64,000 nt of DNA from an uncultured Tolumonas sp. (GTDB lineage: Bacteria; Pseudomonadota; Gammaproteobacteria; Enterobacterales; Aeromonadaceae): assembly GCF_963678185.1 (NCBI RefSeq), contig NZ_OY782757.1:3884913-3948912 (forward strand). Direction: 5' to 3'. How positions within the stretch are numbered: position 1 is the first letter of the stretch; each line of letters begins with the position of its first letter. The position numbers and the translations under genes are program-made. This document shows, one piece after another, positions 1-7,166 of this stretch. A model generated the notes under the pieces. It had not been told where the DNA came from and did no database searches. It worked only from the letters and a program-made list of their open reading frames with translations.

Positions 1-508
1 CAACAGACAGTTTTTCCAGACGAAATGACGGTTTACCTTCATCATCATAAACCCAATTAATTCCCTCTGGGCGCAAAGCATAAAACGCTCGCACTACATC
101 TAACAGATCCCAACGGGAGTTGCCTTGTTGCCAGCTATAAGCATACGGGTCGAAAAAATTGCGGTAAAAACCGTAACGCGTGAATTCATCATCAAAGCGG
201 ATATTGTTGTAGCCCAGTATACAGGTTTCTGGTTGCGCAAATTGCGCATGAATCGAGCGGAAAAAATCGGCTTCACAGACACCATTTTGATTTGCTATTT
301 GAGGCGTAATGCCGGTTATCAGGCAAGCCTCTGGCGTTGGTAAATAATCTGGTGCCATTTGGCAATAAAGAACGACTGGTTCGCCACAAATGTTAAAATC
401 AGCATCGGTACGAATCCCGGCAAATTGTGATGGCCGATCGCGGGCGGGATCAATACCAAAAGTTTCGTAATCGTGGAACACGAAAGTTTTTTGCGGTTTA
501 GTAATCAA
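1..508 (-). CDS. sbcB: Exodeoxyribonuclease I, N-terminal part (runs off the window)
   Basis: Encodes the first ~169 residues of exonuclease I, the 3'-5' single-strand DNA exonuclease used in recombination and mismatch repair. The N-terminus holds the DEDD nuclease motif I (FHDYETFG), followed by family blocks such as LITGITPQ, CILGYNNIRFDDE, NSRWDLLDV and ALRPEGINW, all close to E. coli SbcB. No ATG fits; the reading frame best starts at a TTG at 508 behind an AGTGG-like ribosome site, which puts the motif at the family's usual distance from the N-terminus. The C-terminal two thirds lie outside the window. The family call is firm; the exact start is less so. Confidence 0.9.
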   Translation of the reverse strand, partial: MITKPQKTFVFHDYETFGIDPARDRPSQFAGIRTDADFNICGEPVVLYCQMAPDYLPTPEACLITGITPQIANQNGVCEADFFRSIHAQFAQPETCILGYNNIRFDDEFTRYGFYRNFFDPYAYSWQQGNSRWDLLDVVRAFYALRPEGINWVYDDEGKPSFRLEKLSV

Positions 509-568
509 AATAACACCACTTGTGGCTGTAAAACGTTTAATAAGTCTATTCTGGATGAATTTCGGGAA

Positions 569-601
569 TAAAAAAACCCAGTCAACTTTACGTCGACTGG
601 G
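569..601 (-). terminator. Intrinsic terminator upstream of sbcB
   Basis: The stem CCCAGTC/GACTGGG (577-583 with 595-601) is followed on the minus strand by a run of seven T. It lies before, not after, the sbcB start, so it ends some other short minus-strand transcript. Confidence 0.65.
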
Positions 602-642
602 CCAAGACTCAATGTTTAATTGCAGTGGCATTAAGTTAGAGT
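569..642 (-). ncRNA. Candidate small RNA or short leader upstream of sbcB
   Basis: A consensus -10 box TATAAT (minus strand, 654-649) is followed about 40 bases later by a GC-rich hairpin with seven U residues. This would give an RNA of about 74 nt. The segment has no convincing reading frame and no known sRNA was recognised. It could instead be an untranslated leader that terminates before sbcB. The -35 region is weak, so this is a candidate only. Confidence 0.35.
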
Positions 643-809
643 TCAGACATTATAAAAAGTTCCGTTAAGTTGCATAAAAATTGTGATTTCCTTCTCGTTA
701 CAGATCGCTAGCAGCCTATTTTTTTCATTAGAACAATAAAAAAGAACGGAACATCTGCGCAATAGGCATATTTTCACCAGTAATTTCATTGAGATTGAGA
801 AAATTTTAG

Positions 810-835
810 ATTAAATTAGTTTTATCTAATTTAAT
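810..835. promoter_or_regulatory. AT-rich palindrome upstream of the YeeE/YedE pair
   Basis: ATTAAATTAG, six bases, then CTAATTTAAT: a perfect 10-bp inverted repeat ending 12 bases before the first transporter gene. Its position suggests a repressor operator, possibly for an ArsR/BigR-type regulator as such transporters often have, but no regulator gene is adjacent. The rest of 509-847 shows only the candidate RNA above. Confidence 0.45.
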
Positions 836-847
836 TGGTCTTTATGT

Positions 848-1249
848 ATGTACAATTTTACACCGTGGAGTTCATTGCTTGGCGGGCTCCTGATTGGTTT
901 AGCAGCCCTGATACTTTTATGGGGTAAAGGCCGGGTTGCTGGCTACAGTGGCATCATCGCTGGGCTATTTTCTGCTGCAGATAATAAACATTGGCGCATT
1001 CTATTTCTTGCTGGCACGACGCTCGGGGCGAGTCTGGCGACCTATGCACTACATCTTCAAGTAGCAAAACTTGAGGTATCGCCAATGTTATTACTGGCCG
1101 GTTTGTTAGTCGGTGTCGGTTCTCGCTTGGCGAATGGCTGCACCAGTGGTCACGGTATTTGTGGCATTGGCCGTTTTTCAATCCGTTCATTGGTGGCAAC
1201 CGGATTATTTATATTTTCTGGTGCATTCATTGTTGCAATGACTCATTAA
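848..1249 (+). CDS. YeeE/YedE family transporter, first half
   Basis: A 133-residue inner-membrane protein with about four hydrophobic segments. It carries the family hallmark with conserved cysteines near the C-terminus (SRLANGCTSGHGICGI, around residues 96-111). YeeE/YedE proteins are implicated in moving thiosulfate or other sulfur species across the inner membrane. Here the usual protein is split into two adjacent half-size genes, an arrangement common in this family, and the second half follows after 10 bases. The ribosome site before the ATG is weak. The sulfur substrate is family knowledge and was not shown here. Confidence 0.8.
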   Translation: MYNFTPWSSLLGGLLIGLAALILLWGKGRVAGYSGIIAGLFSAADNKHWRILFLAGTTLGASLATYALHLQVAKLEVSPMLLLAGLLVGVGSRLANGCTSGHGICGIGRFSIRSLVATGLFIFSGAFIVAMTH

Positions 1250-1259
1250 GAGGTGAGCT

Positions 1260-1709
1260 GTGATTAGTTTATTTGCCGGTATTCTTTTTGGCTTCGGATT
1301 AGCGCTTTCTGGCATGATGCAACCTGATAAGGTGGTGGGTTTTCTTAATATTACCGGGGAGTGGGATGCATCATTGATGTTGGTGATGGGCGGCGCTTTG
1401 GCTGTTTTTACTCCGGGGTATCACTTGCTTATTAAAAAACGCCAACAAACATGGAATGGTGCTGCTTTGCATTTGCCAACTAAAAAAGCACTGGATCGGC
1501 AGTTGGTCATTGGTGCTCTGATATTTGGTATAGGGTGGGGGCTTGCTGGTATTTGTCCGGGGCCGGCAATTGCCATGGCGGCACTGATTGGTTGGCCCGC
1601 GATTGTTTTTATTTTCGCTATGGTCGTGGGGATGTTGATGGTTGGATACTGGCAGCAGAAAAAGCATCTATTGGCCGAGCAAATTACACAATTAGCTGCA
1701 TCGGAATAA
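1260..1709 (+). CDS. YeeE/YedE family transporter, second half (DUF6691-like)
   Basis: A 149-residue membrane protein with a GTG start behind a good AGAGGTGAG ribosome site. It has four or so hydrophobic segments, the family motif GFGLALSGMMQPDKVVGFL near the N-terminus, and GIGWGLAGICPGPAI around residues 95-109, which holds the conserved cysteine of the pair. It is translated right after the first half and presumably pairs with it to form one transporter. Substrate is inferred from the family (sulfur compounds). A hairpin shared with yfbU follows. Confidence 0.8.
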   Translation: MISLFAGILFGFGLALSGMMQPDKVVGFLNITGEWDASLMLVMGGALAVFTPGYHLLIKKRQQTWNGAALHLPTKKALDRQLVIGALIFGIGWGLAGICPGPAIAMAALIGWPAIVFIFAMVVGMLMVGYWQQKKHLLAEQITQLAASE

Positions 1710-1752
1710 AAATAATCAGCCAGACATCTCGTTAGAAGATGGTTGGCTGATT
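1704..1752 (-). terminator. Terminator between the YeeE pair and yfbU
   Basis: AATCAGCCA (1714-1722) pairs with TGGCTGATT (1744-1752). On the minus strand it is followed by TTATTTTTATT, so it mainly serves yfbU; the stem could also slow plus-strand transcription. Confidence 0.6.
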
Positions 1753-1774
1753 ATCAAGTTATCAAGTTATCAAG
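1751..1774. repeat. Three tandem copies of an 8-bp unit at the yfbU stop
   Basis: TTATCAAG is repeated exactly three times. On the minus strand it reads CTTGATAA and overlaps the yfbU stop codon. The array sits between the stop and the terminator stem, so changes in copy number would be tolerated. Confidence 0.7.
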
Positions 1775-2270
1775 CAGTGATGATATTACGAATTTCTTGA
1801 ATGGATAATTTGTATTGGCGCGGGCAATCACGCCATTCGGCTAGCATGCGCTCATATTTGTCATGCATTGCCATTTCAGAATTTAAGCTTGCACAACATT
1901 TACCTAAATCTGGGAAACGTTTTTCTACATCTAACAGATAACAGACATAATCAGCCAGTTCCCGTTCATAGCCTCTGGCATAACCAATGAAATCTAAGCG
2001 TGATGCAGAGATTTGCACCTGATCTTCAGCAGTTAAGTTTTCATAAGAAACTTTAAGTGCATGATGCATTTCCAGCGTATCAATCACTTCTCTGCACGTT
2101 TCTTCAGTCAGATGACCAAACTCTTTTTCCAGCTCCAGCATCTGTAAACAGTAACCACGTTCTACAATAGTCTTGCAGCGATGGTAATAATCAGCCTTCT
2201 CAGGATTCAGCTTACTCAGTATTTCATATTGATTACTGAGTATCAGTCGCTGAGCATGATTCATATTCAT
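1770..2270 (-). CDS. yfbU: YfbU family protein (UPF0304)
   Basis: 166 residues, close in length and sequence to E. coli YfbU. The shared N-terminal block AQRLILSNQYEIL, then ERGYCLQMLELEKEFG, TLEMHHALKVSYENL and the C-terminal CPRQYKLSIQEIRNII are recognisable. It is a conserved cytosolic helical protein of unknown role in gammaproteobacteria. It is monocistronic, with a terminator just downstream. The function cannot be stated from the sequence. Confidence 0.88.
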   Translation of the reverse strand: MNMNHAQRLILSNQYEILSKLNPEKADYYHRCKTIVERGYCLQMLELEKEFGHLTEETCREVIDTLEMHHALKVSYENLTAEDQVQISASRLDFIGYARGYERELADYVCYLLDVEKRFPDLGKCCASLNSEMAMHDKYERMLAEWRDCPRQYKLSIQEIRNIITA

Positions 2271-2479
2271 AAGTGGTATCCTGCCAGTAATAGATGCATT
2301 TAGTGTATAAGTATCAAGCGTTACGGTTCTTTATCTATATCAAAAAGCAGGTGAAAACGGTTGCTTCGACTGTCAAGTTATCTGAATGGATATATTTTTA
2401 TGTGATCAAGCCATCACTCTCTGTTGTTTCTCTGTGTTCTGAATTAGGATTGGCGCAAACAATAATGAGGTCAGAACTA

Positions 2480-3034
2480 ATGATGACTCGCGGTGTTAAA
2501 TTTCTCTTTATCCTGACGTTTCTGGCACTGAGTGCCTTTTACTTATATGTGCTTTATCTGGCTAAGCATCCTGATGTGTCGATGGCATATCGTATGTATT
2601 ATTTGGATAAGAAGACCCATATTTGGAATCGTAACCAGACTCTCGCATACATTCCCGGCACGTTAATGGATCTCACAAATGAACGTGAGCGTTGCCCTTA
2701 TCTCTCTCGCGACGGCTGGGATATTCCTGAAAAAGATGGTTCAGGTTCACCGTTTATCGATAAAGGCGGATTATATTTCACCTTACATCAAGAACCCGGC
2801 GCCCTGAAATTCCAAGGCACCTTGACTACAAAAGCAGCGAATACAGAACTTAGTGTTAGTATTGGAGATAAATGGTCTCAAACGGTTAAATTTGATAAAG
2901 CAGGCTCACAGCAATTTGAATTATTACTTCCAGCGGGTTTATTCATCGCAGATCCGCTAGAACCAAATTATGTGTCACTGCATAGCAACCAATCTATCAT
3001 GTTCAAAACATTCAAATTATCCCATGCGGGATGA
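2480..3034 (+). CDS. Single-span membrane protein, first gene of a gtr-like cluster
   Basis: I do not recognise a family. I chose the ATG at 2480 because GAGG lies 11 bases upstream; the frame is open further 5' but without a ribosome site. The 184-residue product has one hydrophobic span near residues 7-28 and a soluble remainder, probably periplasmic. Its middle looks beta-rich (GGLYFTLHQEPGALKFQGTL). It ends 7 bases before a bactoprenol-type glycosyltransferase gene and is clearly in that operon, so an accessory role in envelope glycosylation is the reasonable inference. It could also be the acceptor or an adaptor. Confidence 0.6.
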   Translation: MMTRGVKFLFILTFLALSAFYLYVLYLAKHPDVSMAYRMYYLDKKTHIWNRNQTLAYIPGTLMDLTNERERCPYLSRDGWDIPEKDGSGSPFIDKGGLYFTLHQEPGALKFQGTLTTKAANTELSVSIGDKWSQTVKFDKAGSQQFELLLPAGLFIADPLEPNYVSLHSNQSIMFKTFKLSHAG

Positions 3035-3041
3035 GGTTATT

Positions 3042-4034
3042 ATGAGCAAACAATCATTCACCGTGTCATTAGTTGTACCTGTTTATAACGAAGAAGAAAG
3101 TATTGATACTTTTATTGAAACGATCGACAAAGAACTGGCACCACTGCGTGATCAATTGGAAATCGTTTTTGTTAATGACGGCAGTCGTGACCGCACCCGT
3201 GAAGTAGTTGAAAAGGCGATTGAAAAAGACAATCGTGTAACGCTGATTAACCTAGCCCGTAATTTTGGTAAAGAAGCTGCGATGACTGCAGGTCTTGCGC
3301 ATGCCCGCGGTGATGCGGTTGTCCCAATGGATGTGGATTTACAAGATCCACCAGCATTAGTGCTGGAATTTGTCCGTATGTGGAAAGAAGAAGGTTATGA
3401 CACCGTTTACGGTGTTCGTACTGACCGTAATGCAGACACCGCAATGAAACGTCTGACGGCTGGCGGTTTCTATCGTTTCTTTAATGCGGTATCAACTACT
3501 ACCAAAATCCCCGAGAATGCAGGTGATTTCCGTTTAATGGATCGCCGTGTAGTGGAAGCAATCAATCAATTGCCAGAACGTAACCGCTTTATGAAAGGGC
3601 TGTTCGCGTGGGCTGGCTTCCGTTCAATTGGCGTACCTTATGCTCGTCCAGAGCGTGCTGCTGGCACGACAAAATTCAATTACTGGAAACTGTGGAACTT
3701 TGCTCTAGATGGTTTATTCAGCTTCTCTAGCTGGCCATTGCGTGTTTGGAGTTATATCGGTGGCGCAGTTGCCGGGATCAGTTTCCTTTACATGCTGATT
3801 ATCATTTTAAAAGTGATTTTCGTTGGTGTTGATAGCCCAGGCTATGCTTCATTAATGTGTGTGATCCTGTTTCTTGGCGGTATGCAGCTGTTATCGATTG
3901 GTATCATGGGCGAATACATTGGTCGTATGTTCCTTGAAGTAAAACAGCGCCCAGTATTCCTTGTGGAAGGCGTTTATGGTCAATATTCACGCCCGGCAGT
4001 AACTGTTGCCACGGAAGAAGATAAACAAGCATGA
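3042..4034 (+). CDS. Family 2 glycosyltransferase, GtrB/ArnC-type polyprenyl-phosphate sugar transferase
   Basis: 330 residues starting at the ATG with GAGG just upstream; an upstream ATG in frame at 2970 lies inside the previous gene and lacks a ribosome site. The GT-A domain occupies roughly residues 5-220, with the N-terminal VSLVVPVYNEEESI, the metal-binding DVDLQDPP, and a late GDFRLMDRRVV block. Two membrane spans follow near residues 230-310. Enzymes of this type move a sugar from a nucleotide donor to undecaprenyl phosphate on the cytosolic face. The gtrA-like gene overlaps its stop by four bases. The sugar cannot be told from sequence. Confidence 0.88.
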   Translation: MSKQSFTVSLVVPVYNEEESIDTFIETIDKELAPLRDQLEIVFVNDGSRDRTREVVEKAIEKDNRVTLINLARNFGKEAAMTAGLAHARGDAVVPMDVDLQDPPALVLEFVRMWKEEGYDTVYGVRTDRNADTAMKRLTAGGFYRFFNAVSTTTKIPENAGDFRLMDRRVVEAINQLPERNRFMKGLFAWAGFRSIGVPYARPERAAGTTKFNYWKLWNFALDGLFSFSSWPLRVWSYIGGAVAGISFLYMLIIILKVIFVGVDSPGYASLMCVILFLGGMQLLSIGIMGEYIGRMFLEVKQRPVFLVEGVYGQYSRPAVTVATEEDKQA

Positions 4035-4402
4035 TCACAAAGAGTGAATTCTGGCGTTTGTTCCGTTTTGGCCTTGTGGGTGGTGGCGCAACAATAATTG
4101 ATTTAGGCATAGCGACACTATGCCTGCATTTATGGCCAGATATCTCTGAGTATCTGGTTACATCAATGGGCTTTTTTGTTGCTTTCTGGTTTTCTTTTTT
4201 TGGACACCGATACGTCACGTTCCAGAAGCACGGTAAGGTCAGTAAGTTTTTACTGGTAGCACTCAGTTCTCTGGGTGTTCGCTACGTGTTGTTATCTGGT
4301 TTGCTGTGGATCGGGTTGTCCGGTCTGCTGCCGATCGTTATTGCAACACTAGCGGTAACGATACTGACTTATGTTTTATCCCGAATTTGGGTTTTTGCCT
4401 GA
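4031..4402 (+). CDS. GtrA-like flippase
   Basis: 123 residues, about four membrane spans, with the GtrA N-terminal pattern FRFGLVGGGATIIDLGI. The start overlaps the stop of the upstream transferase (ATGA), which means translational coupling. GtrA proteins are thought to flip the polyprenyl-phosphate sugar made by GtrB to the periplasm. Order and coupling fit that role here. Confidence 0.85.
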   Translation: MITKSEFWRLFRFGLVGGGATIIDLGIATLCLHLWPDISEYLVTSMGFFVAFWFSFFGHRYVTFQKHGKVSKFLLVALSSLGVRYVLLSGLLWIGLSGLLPIVIATLAVTILTYVLSRIWVFA

Positions 4403-4420
4403 GTAATGCTGGAGTAAGTT

Positions 4421-5602
4421 GTGCCAACAGATAAGGTAGATGTAATTTATTCTCCGTTGCAGATCAGTCGGCAAGACTGGGGCATCATTGCGCTGGCCTT
4501 TTTGGTCAGCCGCATCATGCTGTATGCAATTGGTTATTTTGGTGCCATGCACTACAACGTGGAAACCGATCAAATAGGGCGGATCAATCTGCTTGAATCT
4601 GTTGAAACAGATGTCTGGAATGTTTTTTGTCAGTTTGATTGTACTTGGTTTAAAAGTATCGCCGATATCGGTTACGACACCTATCCCCATGGTTTAACTA
4701 CTGGTCATGCGGCGAACTGGGCCTTCTTCCCCATGTTTCCGATGTTGGGCCATTATATCGGTGAATTGTTCGGCATCAGTTCCTTACATGGTTTTTATGT
4801 TGTTGCCAATATTTCGTCCTTCGCGATGTTGCCACTGTTTTTCTTGTGCTTACGCCAATTAGGTCAGGAACTGGATGTGGCACGATTTGGCGTTTGGATG
4901 TTAGCTTTTTCACCCTATTCCGTTTATTTCATCGCACCATATACTGAGTCCTTATTTATCACACTGACCATGGTGGTGTTTTTATTTGCATACCGGCATC
5001 AGTGGTTCTGGGTTGGATTGGCGGGCATGCTGATGACTGCCACCCGAAATATCGGCGTTATGGTTGTTTTTTCGGTGGCGATTCTGGCCTTACAGGCATA
5101 TGGTTGGCGTGAACTGGTGAAACTTGGCGACCGTGCTTTCCGGGTTATTTTAGCGATCTGGTTTATACCGCTGGTTATGTTCGTGTATATGTTCTATATG
5201 AATTACCATGTTGGCGATGCCTTCTCATTTAAAAATATTCAGTTGGCGTGGGGACGTATTGCTGGCAATCCATTTTATTACTGGATTGAAGGCTTTGAAG
5301 CCGGCGGTAGAAAATTGTACCTCGCAATCATGGTTGCAATCGGATGGAGTTTGAATATCTATCTGGTTAAGCAAAAGCGATATGCTGAGGCGTTGTTCAT
5401 GTTTATCTGTACATTTGTGCCTATCACTACCAGCATTAATACTATTCCTCGGTATATGTTCGGATTGTATCCAACCACACTTGCTATCGTATTGATTGCG
5501 CGTGATCGCCCAAATTTAAGACCGATTATGCTGGCGGTATCTGCACTATTGTCGAGCTATTTCGTGATTGCGTGGGTAAACGCGAAATTCTTTACTGTTT
5601 AG
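4421..5602 (+). CDS. GT-C membrane glycosyltransferase, PIG-V-like
   Basis: 393 residues with a GTG start behind GGAG. It has about nine to ten hydrophobic segments. An early luminal loop holds FDCTWFKSIADIGYD and NWAFFPMFPML, matching the Asp-containing first loop and the AFFP block typical of PIG-V and related mannosyltransferases. Proteins of this fold use polyprenyl-phosphate sugars on the periplasmic side. As last gene of the cluster it would be the final transferase, in the place of the serotype-specific gene of phage gtr operons. The acceptor is unknown. Confidence 0.75.
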   Translation: MPTDKVDVIYSPLQISRQDWGIIALAFLVSRIMLYAIGYFGAMHYNVETDQIGRINLLESVETDVWNVFCQFDCTWFKSIADIGYDTYPHGLTTGHAANWAFFPMFPMLGHYIGELFGISSLHGFYVVANISSFAMLPLFFLCLRQLGQELDVARFGVWMLAFSPYSVYFIAPYTESLFITLTMVVFLFAYRHQWFWVGLAGMLMTATRNIGVMVVFSVAILALQAYGWRELVKLGDRAFRVILAIWFIPLVMFVYMFYMNYHVGDAFSFKNIQLAWGRIAGNPFYYWIEGFEAGGRKLYLAIMVAIGWSLNIYLVKQKRYAEALFMFICTFVPITTSINTIPRYMFGLYPTTLAIVLIARDRPNLRPIMLAVSALLSSYFVIAWVNAKFFTV

Positions 5603-5616
5603 TTATCCAAAGAAAT

Positions 5617-5647
5617 AAAAAGCCGGAATTCAGTTTCCGGCTTTTTT
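5617..5647. terminator. Bidirectional terminator, gtr-like cluster and bcp
   Basis: AAAAGCCGGAA, short loop, TTCCGGCTTTTTT. T-runs on both strands serve the converging genes. Confidence 0.85.
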
Positions 5648-5654
5648 GTTTTAA

Positions 5655-6122
5655 TCATAATGAATCGAGATAATCGAGAACTATTTGATGATGATTGCTG
5701 GTTTTGAAATTATCAAATACATGATCGATAACACCTTGTTCGTTGATTAAAAAGCTAATGCGGTGAATACCGTCGTACTCCTTCCCCATAAATTTCTTCA
5801 GTCCCCAAACACCGAAGGCATCCGCTACTTTGTGTTCTTCATCAGCTAATAAGGTGAAGTTCAGTTCATCACGTGCTTCAAATTTTTTCAGTCTCACAGG
5901 GCTATCGGGGCTGATACCTAGAACAACTAAATTCCGTTTTTCCAACTCAGTTTTGCTATCACGTAACGCGCAAGCTTGTGTTGTACAACCCGGTGTCATT
6001 GCTTTCGGATAGAAATAAACTAGTACCTTTTTCCCCTGTAATGAACTTAATTTGATTACTGTGCCATTTTGGTCTGGTAATTCAAAATCAGGGGCAACAG
6101 TTCCCGCTGTTAATCGATTCAT
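5655..6122 (-). CDS. bcp: Thioredoxin-dependent peroxiredoxin (thiol peroxidase) Bcp
   Basis: 155 residues, the usual Bcp length. Cytosolic peroxiredoxin that reduces hydrogen peroxide and organic peroxides. The active-site block FYPKAMTPGCTTQAC gives the peroxidatic Cys46 and a resolving Cys51, the same five-residue spacing as in E. coli Bcp. It lies divergently upstream of dapA, a neighbour order also seen in related bacteria. No OxyR site was recognised. Confidence 0.92.
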   Translation of the reverse strand: MNRLTAGTVAPDFELPDQNGTVIKLSSLQGKKVLVYFYPKAMTPGCTTQACALRDSKTELEKRNLVVLGISPDSPVRLKKFEARDELNFTLLADEEHKVADAFGVWGLKKFMGKEYDGIHRISFLINEQGVIDHVFDNFKTSNHHQIVLDYLDSL

Positions 6123-6286
6123 TTTTATATCCTTATTAGTATTTTAACGCGTAAAAAATATCATAATAACAATACGCTACTCATGTGAGATCAGATCAGC
6201 ATTTTAGTCTTGGAACCGCGTTTTGCCTTGTTTTTGTGTATAGGGCGCCGTACCATTGGCTGCTTGTAAAATGGAGTCTGTGCTTT

Positions 6287-7165
6287 ATGTTAACCGGTAG
6301 TCTCGTTGCTCTGATCACACCAATGAACCGCTCTGGTTCTGTTGACTGGCCAGCGTTAGAACAGTTAGTTGAATATCATATTCAAGCTGGCACTGATGCT
6401 TTAGTTGTAGCTGGGACAACCGGAGAATCGGTGACCTTAAGCGAAGATGAACTCTTTACTCTCTTTGATAGAACACTTGAGTATTGTAATGGGCGCATTC
6501 CGGTCATTGCCGGTTGTGGCTCAAATAACACCGCGCATGCTAAACAATTGGCTAAGCAGATCAGCAAACTTGGTGTGACAGCGGGTCTTTCTGTAACACC
6601 ATACTATAATAAACCTACTCAAGAGGGTTTATACCAGCACTATGCGGCGATCGGCGAATACAGCGGATTACCTCAAATTTTATATAATGTGCCTGGTCGT
6701 ACCGGATGTGATTTAAAGCCGGAAACGGTTGCTCGTCTTGCAGGTAATTTTGGTGTCTGTGGTGTTAAAGAAGCTACGGGTGATTTATCTCGTGTTGCCC
6801 AATTGCGTGAGTTATGTGGGCAAGATTTTGCACTTTACAGTGGTGATGATGCTACTGCTTGTGAATTTATGTTAAAAGGTGGCAATGGGGTTATTTCGGT
6901 GACCGCAAATATCGCAGCTAATGAGATGAGTCGTATGTGTGCTTTTGCACTGGCTGCTAATCAAGTTGCTGCATTAGAAATCGATGAACGTTTACGACCT
7001 CTTCATCAAGAACTGTTTATTGAATCTAACCCGATTCCTGTAAAATGGGCAGCCGCCAGAATGGGGCTAATAAATTATGCCGATTTACGCCTGCCATTGA
7101 CTTTGCTTTCCTCTACGGCACAAGCAATAGTTGAAGCGGCACTTGTGAGAGCGGAGCTGATCTAG
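6287..7165 (+). CDS. dapA: 4-hydroxy-tetrahydrodipicolinate synthase
   Basis: 292 residues, equal to E. coli DapA, when started at the ATG at 6287 with GGAG upstream; a longer frame from 6185 adds a tail foreign to the family. It condenses pyruvate with aspartate semialdehyde, the first committed step of lysine and diaminopimelate synthesis. Schiff-base Lys161 lies in GVKEATGD, Tyr133 in ILYNVPGRTG, and Thr44-Thr45 in VAGTTGES. bamC follows after one base, as in other gammaproteobacteria. Confidence 0.95.
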   Translation: MLTGSLVALITPMNRSGSVDWPALEQLVEYHIQAGTDALVVAGTTGESVTLSEDELFTLFDRTLEYCNGRIPVIAGCGSNNTAHAKQLAKQISKLGVTAGLSVTPYYNKPTQEGLYQHYAAIGEYSGLPQILYNVPGRTGCDLKPETVARLAGNFGVCGVKEATGDLSRVAQLRELCGQDFALYSGDDATACEFMLKGGNGVISVTANIAANEMSRMCAFALAANQVAALEIDERLRPLHQELFIESNPIPVKWAAARMGLINYADLRLPLTLLSSTAQAIVEAALVRAELI

Positions 7166-7166
7166 C

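Noticed and set aside
569..601. Spot 42 RNA, because of the CCCAGTC stem
   Set aside because: The rest of the RNA does not resemble Spot 42 and polA is not nearby.
2970..3041. Upstream start for the GtrB-like gene
   Set aside because: It lies inside the preceding gene, gives a non-family N-terminus, and lacks a ribosome site; the ATG at 3042 has one.
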